Shown here piece after piece: positions 1-10,004 of a stretch of 64,000 nt of DNA (position 1 is the stretch's first letter; each line of letters opens with the position of its first letter). The position numbers were made by a program, and so were the translations under genes. Source of the stretch: Anaeromyxobacter terrae (lineage in GTDB: Bacteria > Myxococcota > Myxococcia > Myxococcales > Anaeromyxobacteraceae); NCBI RefSeq assembly GCF_022690685.1, contig NZ_JALCYY010000015.1:39163-103162 (forward strand). The letters run 5' to 3'. The notes under the pieces were generated by a model, which saw only the letters and a list, made by a program, of their open reading frames with translations, was not told the DNA's origin and made no database searches.

Positions 1-1
1 C

Positions 2-1528
<1,527 letters not shown>

Positions 1529-1543
1529 ATCCCGTCCGGCGCC

Positions 1544-2836
1544 ATGATCCGGAAGGAAGCGATCCTCCAGAGCCCGCTGCGGGTCCTCGACCGCTCGATC
1601 CACGGCGGGCTCGGCAAGGGTCACCTCGGCCTGATCATGGCGCCCGCGGGCGTCGGGAAGTCCGCGTGCCTCGTGCAGATCGGGCTCGACGCCCTGCTGC
1701 GCGAGAAGCCCGTCCTTCACGTCGCGGTCGGGCAATCCGTGGAGCACGTCTCCGCCCGCTACGACGCGCACTTCGAGGAGCTCGCCGAGCGCGTCGACCT
1801 GGCCGACCGGCGGGGCGTGCGCGAGTCCATCGCCCACCGGCGGCTCATCTGGGCGTCGGTGGAAGGCACCTTCAGCGCGCGAGGGCTCGACGAGGCGCTG
1901 GCTGCGTTCCAGGCGCACCTCGAGGTCGCGCCCTGCACCATCCTCGTCGACGGCTTCGACTGGGAAGATCCCGGGTGCAGCGCGACGGTCGCCGCGGTCA
2001 AGGCGAGCGCGGCCGACATCGGGGCCGAGCTCTGGATGACCGCGCGCGACGCGCGAATCGGCGAGGCCGGTCGTGCCCGACGCATGGCCCCGGTGCCGGA
2101 CGACTGCGCCGCGCTCGTCGACGTCGGCATCCTCCTCGAGCCCCATGGCCGGTGCGCCCGGCTGACGCTGCTGAAGGATTTCGAGCGGTTTCCCGCGTCC
2201 GACGTCGCGCTCGTGCTCGAGGGCGGCACGCTCCGGCTGCCCGAGGACGGCGAGGAGCCTCCATCGGACGAGCTCTCCCCGGAGTCGTTCACGCTGCTCG
2301 CGAGCGGGTCCACGGGCGCCGAGGAGGAGTTCGGCGCCTGCGCCGAGCGCTGGGGCGTCCGAGAAGTGAACTTCACGTTCCGCGGCCGTCACGAGGTCGC
2401 CCGGACGCGCGGGCTCGTCGAGCTGAGCGAGGACGAGCTCGGCGTGGGCGAGGTCAGCGACGCCTACCTGAAGGCGCACATGCACCGTGCGTTTCCGGAG
2501 TCGTCGGAGCTGCGGCGCGTGCTCCAGGCCATCTGGCACCAGGTGAGCACGGCGGGCGAGGTGTTCTCGGTCGGCGCCGTCAACCCTGACAAGACCGCCC
2601 ACGGCGGGACGGGCTGGGCGGTCGAGCTGGCGCGGCAATGGGGAAAGCCGGTCCACCTGTTCGACCAGGAGCGGAAGCGCTGGCTCCGGTGGGATGAGCG
2701 GGACTGGGTCGCCGAGGAGCCGCCTGCCATCACGCGCGAGCGGTTCGCGGGCGCCGGCACGCGATCCCTGTCCGACGACGGCCGCGCGGCGATCCGCGGG
2801 CTGTTCGAGCGGAGCTTCGGGGCTCCGCGTTCCTAG
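1544..2836 (+). CDS. P-loop (RecA/KaiC-like) ATPase with C-terminal SLOG-like domain
   Basis: 430 residues. Residues about 10-235 look like a RecA/KaiC-type ATPase: Walker A APAGVGKS at 33-40 and a Walker B-like strand ILVDGFDW at 133-140. After an acidic linker, residues about 248-400 read like a SLOG (YpsA/lysine-decarboxylase-like) nucleotide-binding fold. GSTGAEEEFGACAERWG would be its first glycine loop, and a second run GGTGWAVELARQWGKPVHLF lies at 354-373. SLOG domains bind or process nucleotide-derived ligands, so an ATPase that senses or makes such a ligand is possible; this is inference. No signal peptide or membrane segment is seen. It starts 15 bp after EF-G and is probably co-transcribed. 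The specific family was not recognised. Confidence 0.85.
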   Translation: MIRKEAILQSPLRVLDRSIHGGLGKGHLGLIMAPAGVGKSACLVQIGLDALLREKPVLHVAVGQSVEHVSARYDAHFEELAERVDLADRRGVRESIAHRRLIWASVEGTFSARGLDEALAAFQAHLEVAPCTILVDGFDWEDPGCSATVAAVKASAADIGAELWMTARDARIGEAGRARRMAPVPDDCAALVDVGILLEPHGRCARLTLLKDFERFPASDVALVLEGGTLRLPEDGEEPPSDELSPESFTLLASGSTGAEEEFGACAERWGVREVNFTFRGRHEVARTRGLVELSEDELGVGEVSDAYLKAHMHRAFPESSELRRVLQAIWHQVSTAGEVFSVGAVNPDKTAHGGTGWAVELARQWGKPVHLFDQERKRWLRWDERDWVAEEPPAITRERFAGAGTRSLSDDGRAAIRGLFERSFGAPRS

Positions 2837-2881
2837 CCGTCGCTCGCCTGGGTAACCGCTGCGCGCGGAGCTGGGACCGCG

Positions 2882-4408
2882 TCAGTAGCCGCTCTCGCAG
2901 TACGTATCGGGCCCCGGCTGGATGACGTTCGTCGTGTCGATGGCAGCGGTGGGACTCGGGTACTTCGGTGGCAGCGCGGTGCCGTCGTAGCTCGACAGCG
3001 GACTCATCGCGAAGGGGTCGACGTCGGCGCGGTACTGCTTGATCTCGTCCTTCGTGACCGTGATGACCATCAGGTCGCACGCCCACGTCATGTACCCGCG
3101 CGTCGCGCCGCCGATCGCGTCCTTTCCCAGCCACTGGATCCACTCCTTGCAGTGACTCCAGACGCTCTTCTTCGCGCAGGCGATCGTGTCGTCGGCGACC
3201 GTGAAGTGGGCCGCGACCGTGAGCCGCGGATGGACGTCGATCTGGTTGAGGAGATACCCGAACGCTCCCTGCGGCGTGTGTGAGTTCTCGTAGACCGTGG
3301 CCGCCAGGGCGACATGCTTCTGGAATTGCTCGTACAGCTCCGGCTGGAGGACCGGGTCGGGGACCCTTGGCAGGCGCAGCGCCTTCACGACGCTCGCTTC
3401 CGGCGGCGGCACCATCTCGTGGATGAACACGTCCACGCCCTTGCCTTCGGTCTCCTTGCTGCTGGCCTGCTGGACGCACATCGTCTCGGGCCTGGTGTCG
3501 CTCGTATAGATCATGCTGAGCCCATTCCACTCCAGCTTGTAGCCGACGGATCCCTTCCGCGCGTGGACCACCGGGAAGTGCGTGATCCTGACGCCCGTCT
3601 CGTGGTTCTCGTAGGCGACGCCGACGCGAGTCCAGTCCAGCTCGATCGCGTACAGCGCGAATCCATCACCGGGCGGGTCGTCTCCGACGTTCACGGCAGC
3701 GACGGGCAGGCCCCACTTCGGCGTCTCGTCTCGCCACTCCTCCACCGCCGTCGGCAGGAAGCTGAAGCTCTCGGTGTGCCACCTGCACGCTTCCCTGAGG
3801 TTCCTGCAGAGCGCGGTCGTACCGTCGTCGTACAGCCTGCGAGGCGGCGTCGGGCTCTTGACGCGCGAAGGTCCAGGGCCCCAGACGTAGAGCGGCTTCT
3901 TGCGGTCGGTCGCCGGCCCGAAGGTGTAGATGCAGGTCAGGTCCGACATGTGGTCTCCGTGCAGGTGGTTCAGGAAGACCTTGTCCATCTTCTTGAAGCC
4001 GACGTTCATGGCGGTGTAGTTGCCCATGACGCCGCTGCCGCAGTCGAAGATGAACTGGTCCGGCGCCGTGCCGTTGGACCCCGGGCCGACCTCCACGAAC
4101 ACGCTCATCATCTCCTGCGCGGGCCTGGCGGGAGGGAACCCCGATCCCATGAACGTGATTCGCAGCTCGTCCATCCCCGCCGGCCTCAGGGGGGGAGTGA
4201 CGGTGTCCAGCTCCTCGGAGAACAAGGTGTAGGCGTCCCGCTTCTCCGGCGTCGGATAGCAGTCGCCCGTGTCCAGGGTGCATTGGCTCGCCGCCCGGCC
4301 GATCCCCGATCCGGCGATGGCGAGGCCTCCCAGCGCGAGGCCGGACCCCTTCAACAGGCTTCTCCGCGTCAACCCCGCCTCGGGCTTCCTCTCGTCCGGC
4401 GACGTCAT
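2882..4408 (-). CDS. Tat-exported MBL-fold metallohydrolase
   Basis: 508 residues from the ATG at 4408, which follows a GGGGGG ribosome site; an upstream extension of the frame lacks one. The N-terminus carries a twin-arginine signal (LTRRSLLKGSGLALGGLA), so the folded enzyme should reach the periplasm. The metallo-beta-lactamase fold shows the zinc motif FLNHLHGDHMSDL (HxHxDH), preceded by FDCGSGVMGNY. Further candidate metal ligands lie in HFPVVHAR, TSDTRP and AAHFTVAD. The combination of Tat signal and this MBL type resembles proteins often annotated as GntH-like (guanitoxin-associated) hydrolases, but no other gnt gene is nearby, so the substrate is unknown. It is divergent from infA. Confidence 0.85.
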   Translation of the reverse strand: MTSPDERKPEAGLTRRSLLKGSGLALGGLAIAGSGIGRAASQCTLDTGDCYPTPEKRDAYTLFSEELDTVTPPLRPAGMDELRITFMGSGFPPARPAQEMMSVFVEVGPGSNGTAPDQFIFDCGSGVMGNYTAMNVGFKKMDKVFLNHLHGDHMSDLTCIYTFGPATDRKKPLYVWGPGPSRVKSPTPPRRLYDDGTTALCRNLREACRWHTESFSFLPTAVEEWRDETPKWGLPVAAVNVGDDPPGDGFALYAIELDWTRVGVAYENHETGVRITHFPVVHARKGSVGYKLEWNGLSMIYTSDTRPETMCVQQASSKETEGKGVDVFIHEMVPPPEASVVKALRLPRVPDPVLQPELYEQFQKHVALAATVYENSHTPQGAFGYLLNQIDVHPRLTVAAHFTVADDTIACAKKSVWSHCKEWIQWLGKDAIGGATRGYMTWACDLMVITVTKDEIKQYRADVDPFAMSPLSSYDGTALPPKYPSPTAAIDTTNVIQPGPDTYCESGY

Positions 4409-4866
4409 GGGACCCCCCCGACCGCAAGGCTTCTGGTGCTCTGGTGAACGCTCCGTGGATGGATTCACGGAAAACTGTCCGCCGCGATCGGTGATGCGTA
4501 AAGGGGCAGGACGGGTTCGGACGATCGCCCGCGACACTCCCTGCAGTCGAGCTTTCCAGAGCTCGACCGCCAACGATCGCGGACCGTGTCGTTCCGCCGC
4601 GCCTGCCGGGAGACGCTCGCCCGCGGCAGCACCCGGCGTCGTCGATTCAGCGCACGCAGAAGAAGCTGCTGGGGCTAGACGGCCTGCCTCCCGAGGGCTC
4701 ATCACGCCGTGGCGGCGGCCACCGGAACGAGCCTCGGGAACGACCGGCGCCCAGTCGGACGCGTTCCAGGGATTGGGTGTAGAGTGCCGCCCCTCGCGTA
4801 ACGCGCCGACGGCGCCGTGGCGAGGCGCGGCGTCGTCATCCGATGGACTCAACGAGAAGGAGAGAG
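4409..4866. other. Intergenic region between divergent MBL hydrolase gene and infA
   Basis: 458 bp between two divergent start codons. It must hold both promoters. I see no convincing protein-coding frame, no strong inverted repeat and no sigma-70 hexamer pair that I would defend. Confidence 0.5.
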
Positions 4867-5085
4867 ATGAGCGAGAAGGAAGCCGGTATCGAAGTGCAGG
4901 GCAAGGTGGAAGAGGCGTGCGGCGGCATGTACCGCGTGAAGGTCGATCAGGGCCCGACCGTACTGGCCTACGCGTCCGGAAAGATGAAGCGGTTCCACAT
5001 CCGCATCATCACGGGCGACCGGGTCAAGCTGGAGCTGTCGCCGTACGACCTGACTCGCGGCCGCATCACGTATCGCGACAAGTAG
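4867..5085 (+). CDS. infA: Translation initiation factor IF-1
   Basis: 72 residues, the usual IF-1 length, from the ATG at 4867. GGAG sits 6 bases upstream, whereas an in-frame ATG 24 bases earlier has none. The protein is a single S1/OB fold: [19 protein letters not shown], then [33 protein letters not shown], the diagnostic IF-1 end. It occupies the ribosomal A site during initiation. The gene stands alone rather than in a ribosomal-protein operon. Confidence 0.97.
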   Translation: MSEKEAGIEVQGKVEEACGGMYRVKVDQGPTVLAYASGKMKRFHIRIITGDRVKLELSPYDLTRGRITYRDK

Positions 5086-5164
5086 CGCCGGACCTCTCGA
5101 GCACCGCGCGGACGCTGGCCGCGCTCGGGATCGCCGAGCTCGGCTCGAGGTCGTCGGGACCGGC

Positions 5165-5183
5165 CGCCCACGAGCCGTGGGCG
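5165..5183. terminator. Terminator-like hairpin between infA and the convergent MOSC gene
   Basis: CGCCCACG / CGTGGGCG form a perfect 8-bp stem with an AGC loop. It lies 80 bp past the infA stop and 53 bp past the stop of the convergent gene. There is no U-tract, which is common in DNA this G+C rich. Confidence 0.4.
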
Positions 5184-5235
5184 CCGCGCGTCACCGCGAG
5201 TTCCGCCTCGAGGACACCCCCTACCCTCGGCGCGT

Positions 5236-7002
5236 TCAGAGATCGATGATCACGTCTCCGGCGGGCCTCGAGCAGCAGATGAGCACGCTGCCGGCCGCGG
5301 GAGGGTCGAGCGGCTCGGGGTCGTAGCCCACCTTTCCCGAGATGAGCCCGCTCTGGCAGTTGTGGCAGACGCCCGTGCGGCACGACCACCTCGCCGGCAC
5401 GTCGCAGGCCTCCGCCAGCTCGAGCAGGCTGCCGAGCGACGGGTTCCAGGGGACGGCGAGCCCGCTCCTGGCGAAGGAGACGAGCGGTCCCGGCCCGGGC
5501 GATCCGAGGGGCGGGTGCGGCGTGCGGGCGACGGCGGGAGCGATCCCCGGCGTCATCGCTTCGCCGGGCCCGAACACTTCGGTATGGATGCGGCCGCGGG
5601 AGATTCCCCACCCCGCGAGGCCGCCGGTCAGGTCGCGGAGGAACGCGGGAGGGCCGCACAGGTAGAAGTCCGCATCCCGGGGAACGCCCACCTCCTCGAG
5701 AGCGGCGAGGGTGAGACGTCCGGGGGCGTCGAAATCGACCCCGGGCACGTCCTCCGGGCGCGGCCTGCTGTAGCGGACGTGAGAGTGCCCGCCGAGGAGC
5801 GCACGGAGCAGGCCGCGGGACTCCTCGCGGAACGGGTGGTCGTCACGGTTGCGTCCCCCGAACAGCCACCACACGTCCCGCCGCGACGCCTCCGCCGCCA
5901 GCACGTGGAGCATCGCCAGCACCGGCGTCGCTCCCACGCCGGCGCTGAGCAGGACGACGGGGCCCTCGCCGTCACGCAAGGTGAACGTACCCCGGGGCGC
6001 GCTCACCTCCACCCGATCGCCCACGCGAGCGCGGTCGACGAGGTAGGTGCTCGCCACGCCATGGGGCTCGCGTTTGACGCTGACGCGGTAGCGCTCGGCG
6101 CTCGGCGCGCCGGAGAGCGAATAGCTGCGCAGCACGGGAGGCGATCCAGGAGTGGGCCGAAGCCGCAGCACCACGAACTGTCCCCCCAGCGCGGCAACGA
6201 GGGGGGACCCGTCGGCGGGCTCGAGCTCGATGGATGCGACGCTGCTGCTCTCCCGGGCGATGCGCGCGATCCGGAGCGGGCGAAAGCCCGGCCATGCAGG
6301 TGGGGCCGATGACGTAGGGTCGAGCCCGGGGTTGCCGGCGGGCGTCCCTGCGATCCTTCCCTCGTGCTCGAGCATGGCCTGGAAGGATCCTCTCCAGCCC
6401 GGGCTGAGCGCCGGGATACGGAGCGCCCGCTCCAGGTCCGCGCGGACGTGGCCGGGCAGGTAGAGGAGCGCGTTCACCCGCGCGACCGTCATGCGCTCGG
6501 GGCCATCGGCCACCTTGACGATCTCGTCGCCCGCCGAGACCTCGCCCTCCTGGAGCACGCGCATGTAGAACCCGGGCCTGCCGCTCGAGACGAGCAGCGC
6601 GGGCATCCGGGGCTCGTTCATGCGGATGCCGACGCGGTAGCAGGTCACGCGTGGCTGCGTCACCTCGAAGATCGCTCCCCCGACGCGATACCGGTCGCCG
6701 ATGCACACCTCGTCGTCGGGCAGGCCATCGACCGTGAGGTTCTCGCCGAATTGCCCAAAGGTGGAGCCACTCCGCCCGAGCTCCCTCTCCCAGAATCGGT
6801 ACGAGTCGAGCTGGTAGACGAGCACCGCCCGCTGCTCGCCCCCGTGACCGGCCAGGTCGCCCTGCCTGTCGCCGTCGATGTTGAGCCGCCTCACCATGCG
6901 CCGGCCAGCCACGGGCGCCTTCCAGACGGACGTGTGAACGGTCTGGCCGTGCCATGCGACGTCGCGGGGCACGCCTACGTTCACTGATAGCAATCGAGCC
7001 AC
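5236..7002 (-). CDS. MOSC domain / FAD-NAD(P) ferredoxin reductase / 2Fe-2S fusion oxidoreductase
   Basis: 588 residues from a GTG start. Residues 1-220 form a MOSC module (YiiM type; RRLNIDGDRQGDLAGHGGEQ), which in related proteins handles the molybdenum cofactor. About 245-480 is a ferredoxin-reductase module: the FAD site is near LRSYSLSGAP, and the NAD(P) site includes VVLLSAGVGATPVLAML and FYLCGPPAF. The last 80 residues hold a plant-type 2Fe-2S domain with WSCRTGVCHNC and a late Cys pair (LICCSRP). Such fusions shuttle electrons from NAD(P)H to a molybdenum-dependent reductase such as YcbX/YiiM types; the acceptor is not visible here. It lies 170 bp downstream of the SRPBCC gene on the same strand. 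Confidence 0.9.
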   Translation of the reverse strand: MARLLSVNVGVPRDVAWHGQTVHTSVWKAPVAGRRMVRRLNIDGDRQGDLAGHGGEQRAVLVYQLDSYRFWERELGRSGSTFGQFGENLTVDGLPDDEVCIGDRYRVGGAIFEVTQPRVTCYRVGIRMNEPRMPALLVSSGRPGFYMRVLQEGEVSAGDEIVKVADGPERMTVARVNALLYLPGHVRADLERALRIPALSPGWRGSFQAMLEHEGRIAGTPAGNPGLDPTSSAPPAWPGFRPLRIARIARESSSVASIELEPADGSPLVAALGGQFVVLRLRPTPGSPPVLRSYSLSGAPSAERYRVSVKREPHGVASTYLVDRARVGDRVEVSAPRGTFTLRDGEGPVVLLSAGVGATPVLAMLHVLAAEASRRDVWWLFGGRNRDDHPFREESRGLLRALLGGHSHVRYSRPRPEDVPGVDFDAPGRLTLAALEEVGVPRDADFYLCGPPAFLRDLTGGLAGWGISRGRIHTEVFGPGEAMTPGIAPAVARTPHPPLGSPGPGPLVSFARSGLAVPWNPSLGSLLELAEACDVPARWSCRTGVCHNCQSGLISGKVGYDPEPLDPPAAGSVLICCSRPAGDVIIDL

Positions 7003-7172
7003 CTGGTACCCCCTCGCTCCCTCCCCTCGCCAGCAGCGCGGCCGGCCCGGAAAGAGGATGCCTCGATGTTAGGAGGCGCCCTTCCCAGGCGCGACCCGGA
7101 CCCAATGGCGCCCCGCGGAGAACTGAACCCCCGCCCGCGCAGGACACGAGGGACGCGGCGGAGTGAACGCCG

Positions 7173-7592
7173 TCAGGTCGCGCGGGCGACCTGCCGCAGC
7201 AGGCGCCGGGTCGCGAGCCGGTGCCCGCCGCTCCCGATGACCGCGGCACGGTAGAGCCGGCCGAGGACGCCGGGGAACGCGGCGTGCGTCTGCGCGCGCA
7301 GGCGGTCGCCGTCGAGGACGAACGTCAACGCGTAGTCGGAGAAGCGGTGGCGCCCGCGCAGGGCGAGCCGCCGGCCGGGATCGGCCTCGACCACCCGGAA
7401 GCCCGGCACCGCGTCTCCGGGCCGACCGGCGAACTCGGCCGTGCCCTGCGCGGGGTCGCAGCCCAGGATCCGCGCGATCGGCGCGCTGCCGCCCATCTCG
7501 CGGCGCAGGACCTTCAAGAGCGAAGTCCAGACCACGTCGGCGGAGGCGTCGACCTGCTGGCTGTGCTCGTCGATGTAAGGCAGCTGATCCAT
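7173..7592 (-). CDS. SRPBCC-like (polyketide cyclase/START fold) protein
   Basis: 139 residues, no signal peptide. The opening HSQQVDASADVVWTSLLKVL, the core FRVVEADPGRRLALRGRHRFSDY and the strand YALTFVLDGDRLRAQT follow the beta-helix-strand plan of SRPBCC ligand-binding proteins. The C-terminal helix (HRLATRRLLRQVA) would cover the pocket. The ligand is unknown. It lies 52 bp downstream of the zinc-finger gene on the same strand, so the two may share a transcript. No clear ribosome site precedes the ATG, which lowers certainty about the exact start. Confidence 0.75.
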   Translation of the reverse strand: MDQLPYIDEHSQQVDASADVVWTSLLKVLRREMGGSAPIARILGCDPAQGTAEFAGRPGDAVPGFRVVEADPGRRLALRGRHRFSDYALTFVLDGDRLRAQTHAAFPGVLGRLYRAAVIGSGGHRLATRRLLRQVARAT

Positions 7593-7644
7593 GGAGCGCG
7601 GCCCGAGGGCGAACGGGAGCGGGTCGCCGCGGGCGGTCCCGGGC

Positions 7645-8016
7645 TCATCCCCCCGCCGGCCGGGCCTGCTTGCGAACCTTCTTGATGAAGGTCTTGGTGC
7701 ACCGTCCGTGCGTGCTCTCGTGGTTCACGATCTCCGCGATCAGGCGCGTCTTCGCGTCCGCGGCCAGCACCGTGGAGGCGTTCACCTCCTGCGCGAGCTG
7801 CACGCCCTCCGACGTGGCGGGCACCTTTGGCCCCGTGGACACCGCGGGCGCCGGGCGATGATGCGAGGGCTTCGTCTTGGTGACGTCGTGGAAGCCGGAT
7901 GATGCCTCGGCGCGTCGCCCGGACCCGTGGCAGCTGGGGCAGGTGGCGGTGCTGCCGCCGAACACGTTGCCGACGCGGCCGTCTCCACCACACATCCTGC
8001 AGGTCTCACCTTCCAA
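7645..8016 (-). CDS. Small protein with DnaJ-type (CxxCxGxG) zinc finger
   Basis: 123 residues if translation begins at the TTG at 8016, which sits 5 bases after GGAGG. A GTG at 8046 in the same frame lacks such a site. Two CxxCxGxG-type knuckles, CRMCGGDGRVG and CPSCHGSGR, near the N-terminus should bind one zinc as in DnaJ. The rest has no J domain. It ends in a basic segment (KTFIKKVRKQARP) after NASTVLAADAKTRLIAEIVNHE. A chaperone-adaptor or RNA-binding role is possible but unproven. Confidence 0.75.
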   Translation of the reverse strand: MEGETCRMCGGDGRVGNVFGGSTATCPSCHGSGRRAEASSGFHDVTKTKPSHHRPAPAVSTGPKVPATSEGVQLAQEVNASTVLAADAKTRLIAEIVNHESTHGRCTKTFIKKVRKQARPAGG

Positions 8017-8323
8017 GGGATCCTCCGTGGAAGGTCGCGCCTGCACGGGCTCGCCGGTTCGCTCGCATGCGAAGACCGTAGCACGCTGAGCGGTCCCATG
8101 CTGGGAGGCGCACCGAGCACGAACCCCGGCACGCGCGCTCCATCATGCCGGGCAGCGCGCCAGGCGTGGATCCCGGGAAACCGGCCGGCGCCCGCGCTCC
8201 TTGGACGGGAGCTGATGTGCCGGCCAGCCGGCCGGATGGACCACCCGAACCGGCGTCCCCGCCTGGCCTTTGCGCGCGGGCGCGCGCGTCGCCACCGGCA
8301 GGACTCAGGCCGGAGGTGTGCTC
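8017..8323. other. Intergenic region between zinc-finger gene and SnoaL-like gene
   Basis: 307 bp between divergent starts. It is rich in GCCGGC palindromes near 8219-8233. I see no defensible reading frame or repeat beyond that. Confidence 0.4.
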
Positions 8324-8767
8324 ATGGAGACGATGCAAGACGTCGGGACGAAGGACTACAAGGCGGAGCCCTCTCTCGAGACTGCGTTCCGGAAGTTCAA
8401 CGAAGCGTTCAACCGGTTCGACACGAAGCAGGTGGCGGCGTTCTGGGCCGAGGACGGCACCCTCATCACCCCCATCGGAGAAGTCGGAAAGGGCCGCTCC
8501 GGCGTCGAGGCCGCGTACCGCCACGACTGCGAGACCATCCTCGCGGGCACGACGTCGAGGTTCACGATCTCCTCCGTGCGGCGCCTGGGAGACGAGCTCG
8601 CGTTCATGGACCTCGACCACGAGCTCCAGAACTTCAGGATGCCGGACGGCTCGACGGGGACGATGAAGCTGCACCTCGTGGTGCTCGCGAAGAAGAGCGG
8701 GAGCACGTGGCAGTGGCTGGACGCGCGCCCGTACGCGTACCTCCCCCCGCTTCCGTCGGTGCACTGA
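8324..8767 (+). CDS. SnoaL-like / NTF2-fold protein
   Basis: 147 residues from the ATG at 8324, preceded by GGAGGT. An upstream in-frame extension has no ribosome site. The pattern AFRKFNEAFNRFDTKQVAAFWAEDGTLITP, then GKGRSGVEAAYRHD, and the end WQWLDARPYAYLPP is typical of the SnoaL/SgcJ family of small cone-shaped NTF2-like proteins. These bind or isomerise small molecules or serve as dimerisation modules. No signal peptide is present. The substrate cannot be read from the sequence. The gene is convergent with the DUF488 gene across a strong hairpin. Confidence 0.8.
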   Translation: METMQDVGTKDYKAEPSLETAFRKFNEAFNRFDTKQVAAFWAEDGTLITPIGEVGKGRSGVEAAYRHDCETILAGTTSRFTISSVRRLGDELAFMDLDHELQNFRMPDGSTGTMKLHLVVLAKKSGSTWQWLDARPYAYLPPLPSVH

Positions 8768-8782
8768 AGCCGCGGACGTCGA

Positions 8783-8812
8783 TGCGTCTCCGGGTCGAGC
8801 TCCGGAGACGCA
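8783..8812. terminator. Bidirectional terminator hairpin
   Basis: TGCGTCTCCGG and CCGGAGACGCA pair perfectly over 11 bp around an 8-nt loop. The hairpin lies 16 bp past the SnoaL-like stop and 49 bp past the stop of the convergent DUF488 gene, so it can end both transcripts. Confidence 0.75.
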
Positions 8813-8860
8813 CCGCTGCCATCGCAGCCTCCCCCTGCCGCTCGGGGCGCGTCCACACGC

Positions 8861-9247
8861 TCACCCCATCCTCGCCCCGCGCGCGACGAGCAGCTCCCGC
8901 AGCACCGACCGGTGGCAGCGCGCCTCGTCCTCGCAGTAGCACCCCACCGAGAAGTCCGCGGTGTGCGAGAGCGCAGCGAGCAGGTCGAGCGTGCGGCTCG
9001 CCGCTGGCTCTGCCATCTCGGCGCGAAACTTCTTCGCGAACGCCGCCCAGTCCCGCTCGGTCCGCGCCGCTCTTCCGAGCTTCATCGTCCCGACGCTCGG
9101 CGCGAGGTTCGGATACCAGACGTCATACCAGTCGTCCGAGGCAAAGCGCGTCGCCGGAACGCCACGCGGCGGGCGGCGCACGGTGCCGATCCGTAAGCCC
9201 TCTCCGGCGGGGCGGGGACTGCCGAGGCGGACGACGAGAACCGTCAT
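8861..9247 (-). CDS. DUF488 family protein
   Basis: 128 residues from the ATG at 9247. It opens TVLVVRLGSPRPAGEGLRIGT and contains DDWYDVWYPNLAPS, the long helix ERDWAAFAKKFRAEM, and the family end VGCYCEDEARCHRSVLRELL. This last segment is the conserved cysteine/arginine signature of DUF488, which is structurally unassigned and sometimes linked to nucleic-acid or metal chemistry. It is 133 bp downstream of the YbaK gene on the same strand. A relic of a second 5' end lies at about 10.85 kb. Confidence 0.88.
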   Translation of the reverse strand: MTVLVVRLGSPRPAGEGLRIGTVRRPPRGVPATRFASDDWYDVWYPNLAPSVGTMKLGRAARTERDWAAFAKKFRAEMAEPAASRTLDLLAALSHTADFSVGCYCEDEARCHRSVLRELLVARGARMG

Positions 9248-9380
9248 GACTTCCCTCTCGTTCAGGAGTTCGGCGCGGGCGCGGTGGCCGGTGCCGCGGG
9301 GAGCGTAGCCGATCGACGAACGATCTCGGTCCAAGACCTGCGAGGAGGCGGCGCGCTGGGCGCGAAACGGCCCGCGAGGG

Positions 9381-9869
9381 TCACGGCGGCGCCGATGCCG
9401 CGATGCGCGCGACCGTCCCGCCCGTCATCCGCACGAGCTCGGCGGGGGTCAGCTCGAAGACGGCGTGCGGGTGACCGGCCGCCGCCCAGATGCGCTCATA
9501 CGCGAGCAGCGCCTCGTCCACCACCGCCAGCACCGGCTGCGCGTGTCCGATGGGTGGCACGCCGCCGATGGCGAACCCGGTGCGCTCGCGCACGAACTCA
9601 GCCGACGCGCGCGAGATGCGCTCGCCGATGACCGCCGACACCGCCCGCTCGTCGACGCGGTGGCTTCCGCTGGCCGCGACGAGCACCGCTCGCCCGCTCG
9701 GCTTCGCCTCGAAGAGGAGTGACTTCACGATCTGCCCGACGGCGCAGCCGACCGCCGTCGCAGCCTCGGCCGCGGTCCGCGCCGAGTCGGGCAGCTCGAT
9801 CACCGTGTTGGCGAAGCCAGCGCCTCGCAACGCATCCTGAACCCTCTGAGAACTCGGCTTCAGCGCCAT
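9381..9869 (-). CDS. YbaK/EbsC-type aminoacyl-tRNA deacylase
   Basis: 162 residues, full length for the family, from the ATG at 9869. The fold is shown by TAAEAATAVGCAVGQIVKSLLFEA, with the catalytic-type lysine in QIVKSL. Later comes VLVAASGSHRVDERAVSAVIG, and the glycine loop FAIGGVPPIGHAQPV that closes the substrate pocket of YbaK/ProX proteins. These enzymes hydrolyse mischarged tRNA (for example Cys- or Ala-tRNA-Pro) in the cytosol. The gene is divergent from the PAP2 gene. Confidence 0.92.
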   Translation of the reverse strand: MALKPSSQRVQDALRGAGFANTVIELPDSARTAAEAATAVGCAVGQIVKSLLFEAKPSGRAVLVAASGSHRVDERAVSAVIGERISRASAEFVRERTGFAIGGVPPIGHAQPVLAVVDEALLAYERIWAAAGHPHAVFELTPAELVRMTGGTVARIAASAPP

Positions 9870-10004
9870 GATCGTGGTCCCACCGTGGATGTATAGCGCA
9901 GCTCGGAACCTGCGTGAGCGATCGACGAGGCGACCCGCTGTCGGGTGCGTCAGACCCGCCCAGCGCGGTGGCGGCCACTCGTTTGCATCCCAAGATTGTC
10001 GCGG

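Noticed and set aside
2882..4408. Assignment of the Tat MBL hydrolase to a guanitoxin pathway
   Set aside because: Only general resemblance to GntH-type hydrolases; no other pathway gene is present.
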